Notes: generated by a model from the sequence alone, not told the origin. Numbered from the stretch's first letter, positions 28,414-38,791 are shown. The stretch: 64,000 nucleotides of DNA from Shewanella algicola (GCF_014648035.1 NZ_BMQI01000001.1:1-64000), one strand, 5' to 3'. Numbers and translations are program-made.

Positions 28414-29994
28414 ATGACTCACTACAAAAATATTATCGATGAAGCTGCCACCTTGATTAATTCGGAAGGTAGTGCATGGAATGCCATTAACCCAGAGTCA
28501 GTCGCTCGTATGCGTCTACAAAATCGCTTTAAAACTGGGTTAGACATTGCAAAATACACTGCCAAGATCATGCGTGAAGACATGGACAACTACGACAAGG
28601 ACTCATCGCAGTACACTCAATCTTTAGGTTGCTGGCATGGTTTTATCGGCCAACAAAAATTGATCGCGATTAAAAAACACCTTTTAACGACCAAGCGTCG
28701 TTACTTATATCTTTCAGGTTGGATGGTAGCCGCACTGCGTAGTGAGTTTGGTCCATTACCTGACCAATCTATGCATGAAAAAACCTCTGTTGCTGCGTTG
28801 ATTAAAGAGCTTTACACCTTCTTACGTCAAGCTGATGCTCGTGAACTAGATGGGCTTTTCCGCCAATTAGATAATGCTAAAGAATCAGATAAAGCCGCGA
28901 TTCAACAAAAAATTGAAAACTTCGAAACCCATGTTGTGCCTATTATTGCCGACATTGATGCTGGTTTTGGTAACGAAGAAGCCACTTACTTAATGGCAAA
29001 ACAAATGATTGAAGCTGGTGCTTGTTGTATTCAATTAGAAAACCAAGTGTCAGACGTAAAACAGTGTGGCCACCAGGACGGTAAAGTCACCGTGCCACAT
29101 GTTGAATTTTTAGCAAAAATTAATGCGGTTCGTTATGCATTTTTAGAGCTAGGTATCGATGACGGTGTCATTGTTGCGCGTACCGATTCATTAGGTGCAG
29201 GCTTAACGCAAAAAATTGCTGTCACTAAAGAAGAAGGCGATCTAGGCGATTTATACAATAGCTTCCTTGAAGTTGAAGCCGTTGATGCAGCAAAACTTGA
29301 AAACGGTGATGTGGTATTCAAGCAAGGTGGGCAATTAGTCAAACCAGCTCGTCTACCAAATGGCTTATTTAAGTTCCGTTCTGGTACCGGTGAAGAGCGT
29401 TGTGTACTTGACTGTATTACCTCATTGCAAAATGGCGCTGATTTATTGTGGATTGAAACTGAAAAGCCTCATGTATCTCAAATCGGTGGCATGGTTAACG
29501 AAATCCGTAAAGTTGTTCCTAATGCCAAGCTTGTGTATAACAACTCACCATCGTTTAACTGGACGCTTAACTTCCGTCAGCAAGTATATGATGCGATGCA
29601 AGAAGCAGGACAAGACGTATCAGCTTACGACCGTGCGCAATTAATGAATGTTGACTACGATGGCACTGAGCTTGCTATCCAAGCTGATGAAAAGATTCGT
29701 ACCTTCCAAGCTGACTCGTCACGTGAAGCAGGTATTTTCCATCACCTTATTACACTACCGACTTACCATACTGCAGCATTATCTACCGATAACTTGGCTA
29801 AAGAGTACTTCGGTGACCAAGGTATGTTGGGTTATGTTGCCAATGTTCAACGTAAGGAAATCCGTGAAGGTATCGCCTGTGTTAAACATCAAAACATGGC
29901 AGGTTCTGATATGGGTGATGCACATAAAGAGTACTTCTCTGGTGACCAAGCGCTTAAAGCGTCTGGTAAAGACAACACAATGAACCAGTTCTAA
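28414..29994 (+). CDS. aceA: Isocitrate lyase
   Basis: 526 residues, the long form found in Pseudomonas and Shewanella rather than the 434-residue E. coli type. It splits isocitrate to succinate and glyoxylate. The catalytic loop reads KQCGH (KxCGH family motif), with DIDAGFGNEEATYLM and VARTDSLGAG nearby. The ATG at 28414 follows AAGGA; an in-frame extension to 28381 has no support. Ends at a strong terminator. Confidence 0.95.
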   Translation: MTHYKNIIDEAATLINSEGSAWNAINPESVARMRLQNRFKTGLDIAKYTAKIMREDMDNYDKDSSQYTQSLGCWHGFIGQQKLIAIKKHLLTTKRRYLYLSGWMVAALRSEFGPLPDQSMHEKTSVAALIKELYTFLRQADARELDGLFRQLDNAKESDKAAIQQKIENFETHVVPIIADIDAGFGNEEATYLMAKQMIEAGACCIQLENQVSDVKQCGHQDGKVTVPHVEFLAKINAVRYAFLELGIDDGVIVARTDSLGAGLTQKIAVTKEEGDLGDLYNSFLEVEAVDAAKLENGDVVFKQGGQLVKPARLPNGLFKFRSGTGEERCVLDCITSLQNGADLLWIETEKPHVSQIGGMVNEIRKVVPNAKLVYNNSPSFNWTLNFRQQVYDAMQEAGQDVSAYDRAQLMNVDYDGTELAIQADEKIRTFQADSSREAGIFHHLITLPTYHTAALSTDNLAKEYFGDQGMLGYVANVQRKEIREGIACVKHQNMAGSDMGDAHKEYFSGDQALKASGKDNTMNQF

Positions 29995-30111
29995 GACAGC
30001 TTTTATTGTCTGAACTTATAAACTGCTTGTGTAGAAAGTGACTTACCCAAATAGTGATTAGCTTAAGCGATGTTTTTGAAGTGAACATAACTAACAGCGA
30101 AAACTAAACCC

Positions 30112-30143
30112 AAAAGGCCTGCTTAAAATAAGCAGGCCTTTTT
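30112..30143 (+). terminator. Terminator of aceA
   Basis: AAAAGGCCTGCTT pairs with AAGCAGGCCTTTT around a 5-base loop, followed by T residues. Confidence 0.9.
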
Positions 30144-30209
30144 ATGTGTCACAATAGGGTAAATGTCAGGGTAAATGGTAGCTGTGACGATAACGTTAGC
30201 CCTTATCGC

Positions 30210-30253
30210 ATAAGTGGCATAAGTGGGGTCATAAGTGGGGTCAGAGTAAACTT
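30210..30253. repeat. REP-like repeats, left side of the transposase
   Basis: Three stacked copies of ATAAGTGG(GGTC) at 30210, 30219 and 30231. The last extends to a 23-base form (30231-30253) containing AAGTGGGGTCAGAGTAAACT, matching in inverted orientation the sequence at 31006-31028. Confidence 0.9.
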
Positions 30254-30307
30254 AAATTTCTTAGCTATACTCTCTAGTTCAAGTCACTTTGAACAGGGAA
30301 GTTGTAC

Positions 30308-31006
30308 ATGCCAAGATCCCCAAGAATTTGCCCTATCGGTATTCCTCAACACGTAATTCAACGAGGGAATAATCGCCACGTTTGCTTCACGTCTGAACAA
30401 GACTTTAAAACCTATGCTGGATGGCTAAAAGAGTATTCACGTAAATTTCATGTTGAAATTCACGCATGGGTATTGATGACAAATCATGTTCATTTGCTTT
30501 GTACTCCTCAAAAAGCCAATGCTGTTAGCCTTATGATGCAATCACTTGGTAGACAATATGTTAGATATTTTAATTACACATACAAACGCACCGGAACACT
30601 TTGGGAAGGTCGTTTCAAATCTTGTTTAGTGCAAACCGAAGAATACTTAATCCAACTATATCGTTATATTGAACTCAACCCTGTAAGAGCTAATATGGTT
30701 AATGACCCTGCCGAATATGTCTGGTCGAGCTATCAAATCAACGCCCTAGGTAAAGCCTCTCAGCTTTGTACTCCACATCAGGTTTACCTTTCAATAAGCA
30801 ACGACCCTCAAGCAAGGCAATCATCTTATCGAGCCCTATTTCAACATCAATTAGATGCAAAAATGATTAACGATATTCGTCAAGCAACCAACAAAGGCAT
30901 GGTAATCGGCAGCGACAAATTTAAAGACCAAATAGAAAAACTAACAGGTAACAGTATGCATCCAAAGAAAATGGGACGCCCTTTTAAGGTAAAGGTAAAA
31001 GAATAA
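30308..31006 (+). CDS. REP-associated tyrosine transposase (Y1 HUH family)
   Basis: About 232 residues starting MPRSPRICPIGIPQHVIQRGNNR, the typical RAYT opening. The HUH metal-binding motif is HVHLL (NHVHLLCTP), and the catalytic Tyr lies in YLIQLYRYIELNPVRA, with WEGRFKS before it. It nicks and joins single-stranded DNA at REP hairpins. The ATG at 30308 is used; an in-frame TTG at 30302 is less likely. The stop codon overlaps the right inverted repeat by one base. The gene appears intact. Confidence 0.92.
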   Translation: MPRSPRICPIGIPQHVIQRGNNRHVCFTSEQDFKTYAGWLKEYSRKFHVEIHAWVLMTNHVHLLCTPQKANAVSLMMQSLGRQYVRYFNYTYKRTGTLWEGRFKSCLVQTEEYLIQLYRYIELNPVRANMVNDPAEYVWSSYQINALGKASQLCTPHQVYLSISNDPQARQSSYRALFQHQLDAKMINDIRQATNKGMVIGSDKFKDQIEKLTGNSMHPKKMGRPFKVKVKE

Positions 31007-31028
31007 AGTTTACTCTGACCCCACTTAT
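31006..31028. repeat. Right inverted copy of the REP-like repeat
   Basis: The exact reverse complement of 30231-30253, starting within the transposase stop codon. Confidence 0.92.
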
Positions 31029-31098
31029 CCCAAGATGAGGAAATTAGTAAACTAGTTCCACCGATAATGATTGAAGCAATGAAAGGCCCTATAATTTA

Positions 31099-31137
31099 AT
31101 AAGTGGGGTCAGAGTCTGACGAATCCCCCCCACTTAT
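31099..31137. repeat. REP-like hairpin
   Basis: ATAAGTGGGG at 31099-31108 pairs with CCCCACTTAT ending at 31137, enclosing the TCAGAG motif shared with the transposase-flanking repeats. Confidence 0.8.
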
Positions 31138-31227
31138 CCAAAAGCCCAAGAGATACTGGCTCTCTTGGCTGCCTTGTGCATAGATGCACCCGCGATGTTA
31201 AGTGCGAACGGTTTTATTTACTACTTA

Positions 31228-33258
31228 CTACTTACCACCGGGCTCTGCAAAACGAGTCATCCAATCTTTCACTTGGCCGTACCAATAAATCGAGTTATTT
31301 GGCTTCAGCACCCAGTGATTCTCATCAGGGAAGTAAATCATCCGCGACTCGACACCTTTGGTTTGCAATGTGCGGAATAACTCAAATCCTTGTCCTACGG
31401 GCACTCGTTGGTCTAACTGACCGTGAATAACCAAGGTTGGCGTATCAAAATTGGCTGCGCCATAGTGAGGTGATATAGATTTATAAATTTCAGGGTTTTC
31501 CCAAAAACTACCAAAACGTGTACTGTGTACCGCGAAATCCGCCGCCATTTGGGAGTACATGTTATACACCGCAGCATGGATAAACAGTGCATTGAACGGG
31601 TTATCTTTTTGCCCCAAAATAATTGAGCTTAAGTAACCACCATAACTGCCACCACCAGCGACTAAACGTTCGCTATCAATCCAATCTTTGCTCTTAAACC
31701 AATCCGTTGCTTTGTAGATATCCTCGAGCGACTTGTTCTTCCAATCAGGGTTAATACTGTCAGTAAATTTCTGGCCAAAACTGCCTGATCCGTGGAAATT
31801 GGGCCAAGCGGTCACGTACCCCCAAGAAGCGAACGTTTGCGCATTCCAACGGTAATGGAAGCTGTTTGAAATCGCACCGTGAGGACCACCGTGGATCAAC
31901 ATCATCAGTGGGTATTTTTTGGTTTTATCAAATCCCGGTGGGTAGTGCACCCACATCTGGATATCATCACCGTTATAACCTTTATAAGTCACCGACTCAT
32001 AAGTACCCATATCCACATTGGCCAATACATCATCGTTAAAGCTATCTAAACGCGTTATTTTTCCATTGCGAGAGTTAATCTTCACCACGCGTGCGGGATG
32101 TAAAAAACTTTGATTGGCAGCAACCAAAGTACCGTCTTTGGCGATAGAGGGTTTGCCAAAATCGGTATTGTTGGTAACTTGTCTCACTTGGCCATTTTTA
32201 GCATTGATGTAGTAAATGCGGTTTGTGGCTGCATCGGCTATTGATGCATAAAATCCCTTACTATCTGGCGTCCAGAGATATTTAGAAACAGATCGGTCCC
32301 AATCTTTGGTCACTACACGTTCGCTACGTTTGTCCATATCGAACAACACCAAGTGTGAAGTGTCACCGTAGAAGCCATGAATTAATTGGCGGGTGAAGGC
32401 AAGTGTTTTACCATCTGGACTAAATTTAGGTCCACTATCAGGTGCTTGATTGTTCGGAGTTAAATTTTCATATTTTCCGCTACCGATTTTAGCAAGAAAT
32501 ACATCAATTTTAGGGTCAACTTGGTTAGCGGAGCCGTTCGAGTTAAAAGCAATCCAACGTTCGCTTGGGTCGATATCGTAGCTGCCAGCGTTTTGTGTAG
32601 AACGTGGCAATTGCTTTTTCAGTGGTTGGGTGATGGCTTCAACGTCTCCACCTTTGGCTGAAATACGAAAAACATGTGCTTCTCTTTCTTCATCTATCCA
32701 ATGGTCAAAATGTGAATAAGGCAGTGCGTTCCACTGGTGGGCAGAGACCTTATCGTCTTTATCAGCTTTGAGCTGCTCGGTCATTTGTTCCCAGTCTTTG
32801 CCTGGGAAAATACGGCTAATGAAGTAAATGTTCTCACCAACCCACTTAATACCATGCACGCCACCGGGAACCTCAGTTAAGCGTTGCGCTTCGCCCGGTC
32901 CATTCATTGGTAATAAGTAGATTTGCCCTGCTTCATCTTTGTCGCGTTTACTGACAAAAGCTAAGGTTTTTCCGTCTGGAGAAAACACAGGTTCACTCGC
33001 GCGTAGACCTTTTGCAGTAAGTGCATACTGACCTGAGCCATCTTTTGCAAACGACCATAGTTGAGTCGTGCCTTTATCTTCTGGTATGTCGTACTCAGTG
33101 ACGGCAGCAATAATATGATCACCTTGGGGTGAAACAATCGGACTACCGATACGCTTGAGTTGCCAAAGCACCTCTGCCGATAATGTTTTGGTTTGCTCTG
33201 CAAAAGCTGATGCCATTGGCATCAACAAACACAGTATTAAAATCCCTACTTTTTTCAC
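31228..33258 (-). CDS. S9-family prolyl oligopeptidase, secreted
   Basis: 676 residues with signal peptide ending near ASAFAEQ, so periplasmic. N-terminal WD40-like beta-propeller repeats (FSPDGKTLAFVSKRD, FSPDGKTLAFTRQ) precede an alpha/beta hydrolase domain. The nucleophile is in GGGSYGGYLSS; the Asp is in GQLDQRVP and the His in DENHWV. Acts as a dipeptidyl or acylaminoacyl peptidase, trimming peptides for nutrition. The start is GTG at 33258 with AAGGAG upstream. Common in Shewanella, which grow on peptides. Confidence 0.93.
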   Translation of the reverse strand: MKKVGILILCLLMPMASAFAEQTKTLSAEVLWQLKRIGSPIVSPQGDHIIAAVTEYDIPEDKGTTQLWSFAKDGSGQYALTAKGLRASEPVFSPDGKTLAFVSKRDKDEAGQIYLLPMNGPGEAQRLTEVPGGVHGIKWVGENIYFISRIFPGKDWEQMTEQLKADKDDKVSAHQWNALPYSHFDHWIDEEREAHVFRISAKGGDVEAITQPLKKQLPRSTQNAGSYDIDPSERWIAFNSNGSANQVDPKIDVFLAKIGSGKYENLTPNNQAPDSGPKFSPDGKTLAFTRQLIHGFYGDTSHLVLFDMDKRSERVVTKDWDRSVSKYLWTPDSKGFYASIADAATNRIYYINAKNGQVRQVTNNTDFGKPSIAKDGTLVAANQSFLHPARVVKINSRNGKITRLDSFNDDVLANVDMGTYESVTYKGYNGDDIQMWVHYPPGFDKTKKYPLMMLIHGGPHGAISNSFHYRWNAQTFASWGYVTAWPNFHGSGSFGQKFTDSINPDWKNKSLEDIYKATDWFKSKDWIDSERLVAGGGSYGGYLSSIILGQKDNPFNALFIHAAVYNMYSQMAADFAVHSTRFGSFWENPEIYKSISPHYGAANFDTPTLVIHGQLDQRVPVGQGFELFRTLQTKGVESRMIYFPDENHWVLKPNNSIYWYGQVKDWMTRFAEPGGK

Positions 33259-33790
33259 GAGAGCCTCTCCTTCATTCAGAATGAGTTCGTATTCATTTTA
33301 TGAGTTGATGTGTAACAGCCTTTGGCTGGGGGACAACCGTTTGTTCCCATTCAAAAACCAGCACATACTGACACCCCAGTATAGCGAGCAAAGCCCGTTA
33401 AAAGATACGAATAACAACGGACTGTAGCAGCTGTTTACAAATTAATTGTTTTGAATAATAAAACCGGCAATAAAGGCGCGAATAAGTCATAAATGGGGCT
33501 AATAAGTGGGAGACAGAGCGTGAGGGATCCCAAACATGCAAACTGTATTTTATCGGCATGACCTTCCGCAATACGCCATAAGACAATCGAATGGTTTGAT
33601 GCATGAGATCAGAATGATTTCGGTAAGATTGCGACACTACTCACTTTACCCAAAAGGGTTAATTAAGCAGTACAAAATTAATACTAATCGGTGATAACTC
33701 TATTCAATATTTTTAGGCTAACTTTTAATCATAAGGTTTTTCTAAACAACACACCAACAACCTCCGCACATTTAATATAAGGATATAGTT
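33259..33790. other. Intergenic region with a degenerate REP-like copy
   Basis: About 530 bases. It contains a degraded relative of the transposase-associated repeat at 33489-33518 (ATAAATGGGGCT then ATAAGTGGGAGACAGAG). No gene is convincing; open frames here have no recognisable content. Confidence 0.5.
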
Positions 33791-34609
33791 ATGCGTAAGA
33801 TACTGTTTATAATATTGATAACGTTAATACAAGGATGCGGTTCACTCGCAAATACTTATCTCCCAGATGCTGTGATGGCGGATAACGATGAGGATATTCC
33901 CTATTTTAATGATAATAGCGAAATAATCTTAAGCGTTAACGACATAGCGACTCTCAATAGTAATAGTACTAAACGTAAAGCATTTATAGCTCAAGCAATA
34001 TTAAGTTCAGACAAAAAGTGTACTCAACATCAGGCAAACATTATCAGCAATGCCAACTCTTGGAATGTAGGTATGGGGAGTTTATCTATGCTATTAACAG
34101 GCACTGCTGCCGTTATTAGCCATGCCCAAACTGCAGCAGAGTTAGCCGCGGCAGCTACCGCTGTTACCGGTATTCAATCAATGGCAAATGAAGAAATTTA
34201 TGCCAATGCAATGGGAACCGCCATCATCAGAGCGATGGATGTAAGCAGAGCTAAATCATTAGCGATTATTGACCAGAAAATATTAACTGAAACCACAGAC
34301 AGTGCAAAAATTTATACGACTGAAAATGCTTTAGTCGATATTCAAAGATATCATTCGCAATGCTCATTGATGGCCGGGTTAGTTGAAATAACTAAGGCTT
34401 TGGAACAACGAAAATTGTCGACTCAAGAGGTTTTACTCAAGAAAAAACAACTTGAAGCAAACATAGGTGCATATACGGCTCAATTAGTTGCTCAAAATAA
34501 CGCTTTCGCCCCGACGCAAGCAGAGACTGACAAACAGAAGCAAGATCTTTCTGAAATGAATGAACGATTAAAAGCCCTTATGCTTCAGAGTGTTGAGTCA
34601 CCTGATTAA
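33791..34609 (+). CDS. Hypothetical lipoprotein
   Basis: 272 residues. The signal peptide MRKILFIILITLIQGC ends in a lipobox (IQGC), so it is a lipid-anchored envelope protein. The middle has an Ala-rich, possibly membrane-associating stretch (about residues 95-130) and the last 70 residues are charged and helical, likely coiled coil (EVLLKKKQLEANIGAYTAQL). Two further Cys residues (CTQH, SQCS) could form a disulfide. Family not recognised. AAGGA precedes the ATG. Confidence 0.75.
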   Translation: MRKILFIILITLIQGCGSLANTYLPDAVMADNDEDIPYFNDNSEIILSVNDIATLNSNSTKRKAFIAQAILSSDKKCTQHQANIISNANSWNVGMGSLSMLLTGTAAVISHAQTAAELAAAATAVTGIQSMANEEIYANAMGTAIIRAMDVSRAKSLAIIDQKILTETTDSAKIYTTENALVDIQRYHSQCSLMAGLVEITKALEQRKLSTQEVLLKKKQLEANIGAYTAQLVAQNNAFAPTQAETDKQKQDLSEMNERLKALMLQSVESPD

Positions 34610-34680
34610 TACTGACTGTAGTGACCAGGTAAAATTGGCCACGCTTTTAGTGCCACAAGCCATAGGCCATAGGTGCAAAA

Positions 34681-34849
34681 AAGCATAAGCAAACGCCTGG
34701 ATTCCGGCTAAAAACCATTGCCGGAAAGACGTAAATATAAACATTTCTGATATCTCGAACACAAAAAAGTGACCTTGCGGTCGCTTTTAAATACTACAAC
34801 TTCAATTGAAGCCCACTACCACAATAATGGCGTCGCTGGTGAAGCCGCT
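34681..34849. repeat. Intergenic repeat cassette, copy 1
   Basis: Begins with a 65-base block (34681-34745) containing GGATTCCGGCTAAAAA and TTGCCGGAAAGACGTAAAT, then a hairpin AAAGTGACC-TTGC-GGTCGCTTT at 34766-34787, then about 60 more bases. The same order recurs at 34939. Short open frames inside it are not real genes. Confidence 0.85.
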
Positions 34850-34938
34850 CTTTACAAATACAGCTCTGCGGCAGGCGAACCGAAGGTTCACTTTTTAATG
34901 AGCTTACTCAGTATGTTGGACGAAACCTACTTATTAGA

Positions 34939-35190
34939 AAGCATAAGCAAACACCTGGATTCCGGCTAAAAAGCATTGCCGGAAAGACGTAAATATAAAC
35001 ATTACTGGACTGACGTAAATATAAGCATTACCGGACTGACGTAAATATAAGCATTGCCGAAATAACGTTTGTTCGGGATTGACCAGAATGACAGGCACCA
35101 AAAAGCGACCTTGCGGTCGCTTTAAATACTAAAACTTCAAATAAAGTCTACTACCACGATAATGGCGTTACTGCCGATGAGAAGACAAGG
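34939..35190. repeat. Intergenic repeat cassette, copy 2 (expanded)
   Basis: The 65-base block at 34939-35003 differs from copy 1 at two positions. The hairpin AAAGCGACC-TTGC-GGTCGCTTT recurs at 35102-35123, followed by the same flanking text in diverged form. The copy is lengthened by the 26-bp tandem repeats at 34986-35063. Confidence 0.85.
34986..35063. repeat. 26-bp tandem repeat, three copies
   Basis: GACGTAAATATAAGCATTAC plus GGACT occurs with starts at 34986, 35012 and 35038, spaced exactly 26 bases, with a few substitutions. Confidence 0.88.
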
Positions 35191-35191
35191 A

Positions 35192-35250
35192 AGCCGATGC
35201 TTTTCTCCTCGGAGTTGACTGGTGTCAATGAGAAGAGAAAAGTGTCGGCT
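35192..35250. repeat. Large hairpin downstream of gcvP
   Basis: A 16-base arm at 35192-35207 pairs with 35235-35250 at 14 of 16 positions. The loop holds an inner TTGAC-TGGT-GTCAA stem (35215-35228). It lies about 37 bases beyond the gcvP stop and may end or stabilise the gcv transcript. Confidence 0.6.
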
Positions 35251-35286
35251 GACGCCGTATTATCGAGGCCAAGTAGTCATTATCAT

Positions 35287-38175
35287 TTATTCGTAGTCAC
35301 TGAGTGGTACGCAAGAACACATAAGGTTGCGATCGCCATAAACATCATCAATACGATTAACCGTTGGCCAAAACTTATTCGCCTTAACCGCTGCGGTTGG
35401 GAACACGGCTACTTCGCGGCTGTACGGACGTGAGTCAAACTCGGTGTCCATAATGTCTGCTAGTGTATGCGGTGCATTGTGCAGTGGGTTGTTGTCTACT
35501 GGCCACTCGCCAGCTTCTACTTTGGCGATTTCGCCGCGAATAGAAATCATGGCTTCAACGAAACGATCTAACTCAACTTTAGACTCTGATTCCGTAGGCT
35601 CAATCATTAAGGTACCCGCTACTGGGAAACTCATGGTTGGAGAATGGAATCCGTAATCGTTAAGACGCTTAGCGATGTCCATTTCGGTCACGCCTGAGGT
35701 TTCTTTTAATGGACGTAAATCGATAATACATTCATGCGCTACGCGGTCATTACGGCCGGTGAACAACACAGGGTAATGTGTTGATAGCTTTTTCATGATG
35801 TAGTTAGCGTTTAACAATGCCGTTTGGGTTGATTGCTTAATGCCTTTAGTGCCTAACAGCTTGATGTACATCCAGCTGATTGGCAGGATGCTGGCGCTGC
35901 CATATGGTGCGGCAGATACTGCGCCGTTATGGTCGCTTTCGCGGCCTGGCTTAACCACAACATGGCCGGCAACAAATGGCGCAAGGTGCTTTTTAATGCC
36001 GATTGGGCCCATACCAGGACCACCGCCGCCATGCGGGATAGCAAAGGTCTTGTGCAAGTTTAAGTGCGATACGTCTGCGCCGATAAAGCCAGGTGATGTT
36101 ACGCCAACTTGTGCGTTCATGTTGGCACCGTCTAAGTAAACTTGACCGCCATATTGATGAACGATTTCGCATATTTCACGAATTGATTCTTCGTATACAC
36201 CGTGAGTAGACGGGTACGTAACCATGATGCACGATAAGCTGTCGGCTAACTCAGATGCTTTTGCACGTAAGTCTTCTAAATCAACGTTACCTTGCTTGTC
36301 ACAGGCGGTGACAACCACTTTCATACCGGCAAGTTGCGCCGATGCTGGGTTGGTACCGTGCGCTGATTGCGGAATTAAGCAAATGTCACGGTGCGCGTCG
36401 CCGCGAGACTCATGGTACTTCTTAATGGCTAACAAGCCTGCGTATTCGCCTTGTGCGCCTGAGTTTGGTTGAATACACACGGCATCGTAACCGGTGATTT
36501 TAACTAAAAACTCAGACAGCTCATCGATTAACTGCGTGTAACCTTGGGCCTGATCTAGCGGGCAGAATGGGTGCATGTTGGCAAATTCTGGCCAGCTGAC
36601 CGGCAGCATTTCTACGGCGGCGTTAAGCTTCATGGTGCACGAACCTAACGAAATCATAGAGTGGTTTAAGGCTAAATCTTTGTTCTCGAGACGCTTGATG
36701 TAACGCATCATCTCGGTTTCGCTTTGGTAGCGGTTAAACGTTGGGTGAGTTAACACCGCATCTTGACGCACAAGTGCTTCAGGAATTGACTGGCTACCAT
36801 TGGCTACGATGTCGCTATCGAGTGCGGCAACATCTAGGCCGTGGTCTGCGCCTAAAATCACCTCAAACAATACTGCGATGTCTTTACGGATAGTGGTTTC
36901 ATCTAGACTGATGCCCACAATGCCATCGGCATCGATACGTAAGTTAACTTGTGCGGCAATAGCGCGCGCATTAATAGCTGCAACATCAACATCTTTAAGG
37001 CTGATGGTGTCAAACCAGGTGTTGTTAACCAGGTTAACGCCTTTAGCTTGTAAGCCTGCAGCTAAAATGTCGGTTAAGCGGTTAATGCGTGATGCTATGG
37101 TTTTTAAACCATGTGGGCCATGGAACACGGCATAAAACGAGGCCATGTTGGCAAGTAAAATTTGCGCGGTACAAATATTTGAGTTGGCTTTTTCGCGGCG
37201 AATATGTTGCTCGCGCGTTTGCATGGCCATACGTAATGCGCTGTTGCCACGGGTGTCTTTTGACACACCAATAATACGCCCAGGCATTGAACGTTTGTGC
37301 TCGTCACGGGCAACAAAGAAGGCTGCATGTGGTCCGCCGTATCCCATTGGTACGCCAAAACGTTGCGCGCTACCAAATACCACGTCTGCGCCCATGGCGC
37401 CTGGTGATTTAAGTAGCATTAACGACATGATGTCGGCTGCTACGGTCACAACGACCTTTTTGTCACGTAACTGTGTAAATAACTCAGTGTAGTCAGTAAT
37501 TTGGCCGTGGCGGTTAGTGTATTGGAACAAGGCACCAAACAGTTCGTAATTTGCAGCATCCTTTGCGGGGCCGACGATCACTTCAAAACCAAAACATTCT
37601 GCGCGCGTTTTGATAACGTCTAACGTTTGCGGGAACACATCGTCAGCCACAAAGAAGATGTTAGCTTTTTTAGCTTTAGACACACGCTTAGCTAGCGCCA
37701 TGGCTTCTGCTGCAGCGGTGGCTTCGTCGAGTAATGATGCAGAAGCAAGGTCAAGACCGGTAAGATCCATTGATACTTGTTGGAAGTTTAAAATCGCTTC
37801 AAGACGGCCTTGAGCGATTTCAGGCTGGTATGGCGTGTACGCTGTGTACCAACCTGGGTTTTCAAACACGTTACGCAAAATGACATTTGGCACTTGTACG
37901 CCGTAGTAACCCATACCGATATAGCTTTTAAACACAGTGTTTTTGTCTGCTATGTCGCGGATATAAGCGATACCTTCGGCTTCGCCACATGAATCACCAA
38001 TGGTGAGATCTTGTGGTAGGCGAATTTTACCCGGAACCGTTTGTGCGGTTAAATCGTCTAATGATTCTGCGCCAATGAAGTTCAACATGTCTTGTTGTTG
38101 TTCTGCATTTGGGCCGATATGACGAGTGAGGAAAAGTTCGTGCTGTTCTAATTGTGTCAGGGTTTGCTTGGTCAT
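35287..38175 (-). CDS. gcvP: Glycine dehydrogenase (decarboxylating), P protein
   Basis: 962 residues, the full fused length. This PLP enzyme decarboxylates glycine and loads the aminomethyl group onto the GcvH lipoyl arm. The PLP lysine is in [18 protein letters not shown]; the N-terminal region opens with FLTRHIGPN. Last gene of gcvT-gcvH-gcvP, about 225 bases after gcvH with its own AAGG. The reaction supplies methylene-tetrahydrofolate. Confidence 0.97.
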   Translation of the reverse strand: MTKQTLTQLEQHELFLTRHIGPNAEQQQDMLNFIGAESLDDLTAQTVPGKIRLPQDLTIGDSCGEAEGIAYIRDIADKNTVFKSYIGMGYYGVQVPNVILRNVFENPGWYTAYTPYQPEIAQGRLEAILNFQQVSMDLTGLDLASASLLDEATAAAEAMALAKRVSKAKKANIFFVADDVFPQTLDVIKTRAECFGFEVIVGPAKDAANYELFGALFQYTNRHGQITDYTELFTQLRDKKVVVTVAADIMSLMLLKSPGAMGADVVFGSAQRFGVPMGYGGPHAAFFVARDEHKRSMPGRIIGVSKDTRGNSALRMAMQTREQHIRREKANSNICTAQILLANMASFYAVFHGPHGLKTIASRINRLTDILAAGLQAKGVNLVNNTWFDTISLKDVDVAAINARAIAAQVNLRIDADGIVGISLDETTIRKDIAVLFEVILGADHGLDVAALDSDIVANGSQSIPEALVRQDAVLTHPTFNRYQSETEMMRYIKRLENKDLALNHSMISLGSCTMKLNAAVEMLPVSWPEFANMHPFCPLDQAQGYTQLIDELSEFLVKITGYDAVCIQPNSGAQGEYAGLLAIKKYHESRGDAHRDICLIPQSAHGTNPASAQLAGMKVVVTACDKQGNVDLEDLRAKASELADSLSCIMVTYPSTHGVYEESIREICEIVHQYGGQVYLDGANMNAQVGVTSPGFIGADVSHLNLHKTFAIPHGGGGPGMGPIGIKKHLAPFVAGHVVVKPGRESDHNGAVSAAPYGSASILPISWMYIKLLGTKGIKQSTQTALLNANYIMKKLSTHYPVLFTGRNDRVAHECIIDLRPLKETSGVTEMDIAKRLNDYGFHSPTMSFPVAGTLMIEPTESESKVELDRFVEAMISIRGEIAKVEAGEWPVDNNPLHNAPHTLADIMDTEFDSRPYSREVAVFPTAAVKANKFWPTVNRIDDVYGDRNLMCSCVPLSDYE

Positions 38176-38368
38176 GATAAACCTTGTTCCAAATCGACCA
38201 GTTAAGGCGGTAGGGCACAGAACTGGAAAAGGGTGAAAACGTGTAATACGTGTCTAACCCGTTAAGGGTTTATATGCAGCGCATTTGCCCTTGGCTTATC
38301 GCTGCCAAAGGTGCAATTACGCTGCAGCTGCTTATCTCTTTAGCTAAGCGCAGAAGTGATATAGCAAA

Positions 38369-38388
38369 GAAGCTCCCTAGGGAGCTTC
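38369..38388. repeat. Perfect 20-bp palindrome between gcvH and gcvP
   Basis: GAAGCTCCCTAGGGAGCTTC. In RNA it would form a hairpin just after the gcvH stop, possibly a partial terminator or RNA-stabilising element that sets the H:P ratio. Confidence 0.75.
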
Positions 38389-38401
38389 CTGTGGTTGGCG
38401 A

Positions 38402-38791
38402 TTATTCTTCGTCAATCACTTCTTGATAACCGTCTGCATCAAGTAATGCATCAACGTCTGACTCATCAGATGGCATTACGCGGAAGAACCAACCGTCGCC
38501 GTAAGCGTCGCTGTTCACTAACTCTGGCGAGTCTTCTAATGCTTCGTTAACGGCAATCACGTCACCAGAAATTGGCGCGTAAATGTCTGACGCAGCTTTA
38601 ACTGACTCAGCTACTGCGCAGTCTTCACCAGCAGTTACTGTGTCGCCTACTTCTGGTAATTCTACGAATACCATGTCGCCTAGAAGCTCTTGAGCATGCT
38701 CAGTGATACCTACGGTGTAGCTACCGTCTGCTTCTTTACGGATCCATTCGTGTGAAGATGCATATTTCAAGTCTGCTGGAATAGTGCTCAT
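38402..38791 (-). CDS. gcvH: Glycine cleavage system H protein
   Basis: 129 residues. It carries the lipoyl arm on the Lys in [18 protein letters not shown] (motif ESVK, the standard lipoylation site). It shuttles the aminomethyl intermediate between P, T and L proteins. AAGGA precedes the ATG. Middle gene of the operon. Confidence 0.97.
   Translation of the reverse strand: MSTIPADLKYASSHEWIRKEADGSYTVGITEHAQELLGDMVFVELPEVGDTVTAGEDCAVAESVKAASDIYAPISGDVIAVNEALEDSPELVNSDAYGDGWFFRVMPSDESDVDALLDADGYQEVIDEE

Larger units (their letters stand above)
30231..31028 (+). mobile_element. REP-associated tyrosine transposase unit (REPtron-like)
   Basis: A single transposase gene bracketed by perfect 23-base inverted repeats (30231-30253 and 31006-31028). 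A further REP-like hairpin lies at 31099-31137. Such units are domesticated IS200/IS605 relatives that spread REP sequences. Confidence 0.7.

Noticed and set aside
33398..33637. 79-residue frame on the minus strand
   Set aside because: It overlaps a degenerate REP-like repeat and has no recognisable content; likely chance.
34769..34969. 66-residue frame in the repeat cassette
   Set aside because: It runs across a hairpin and the duplicated block, so it is an artefact of repeat sequence.
35197..35433. 78-residue frame overlapping the gcvP end
   Set aside because: Antisense to gcvP and within the hairpin region; no support.
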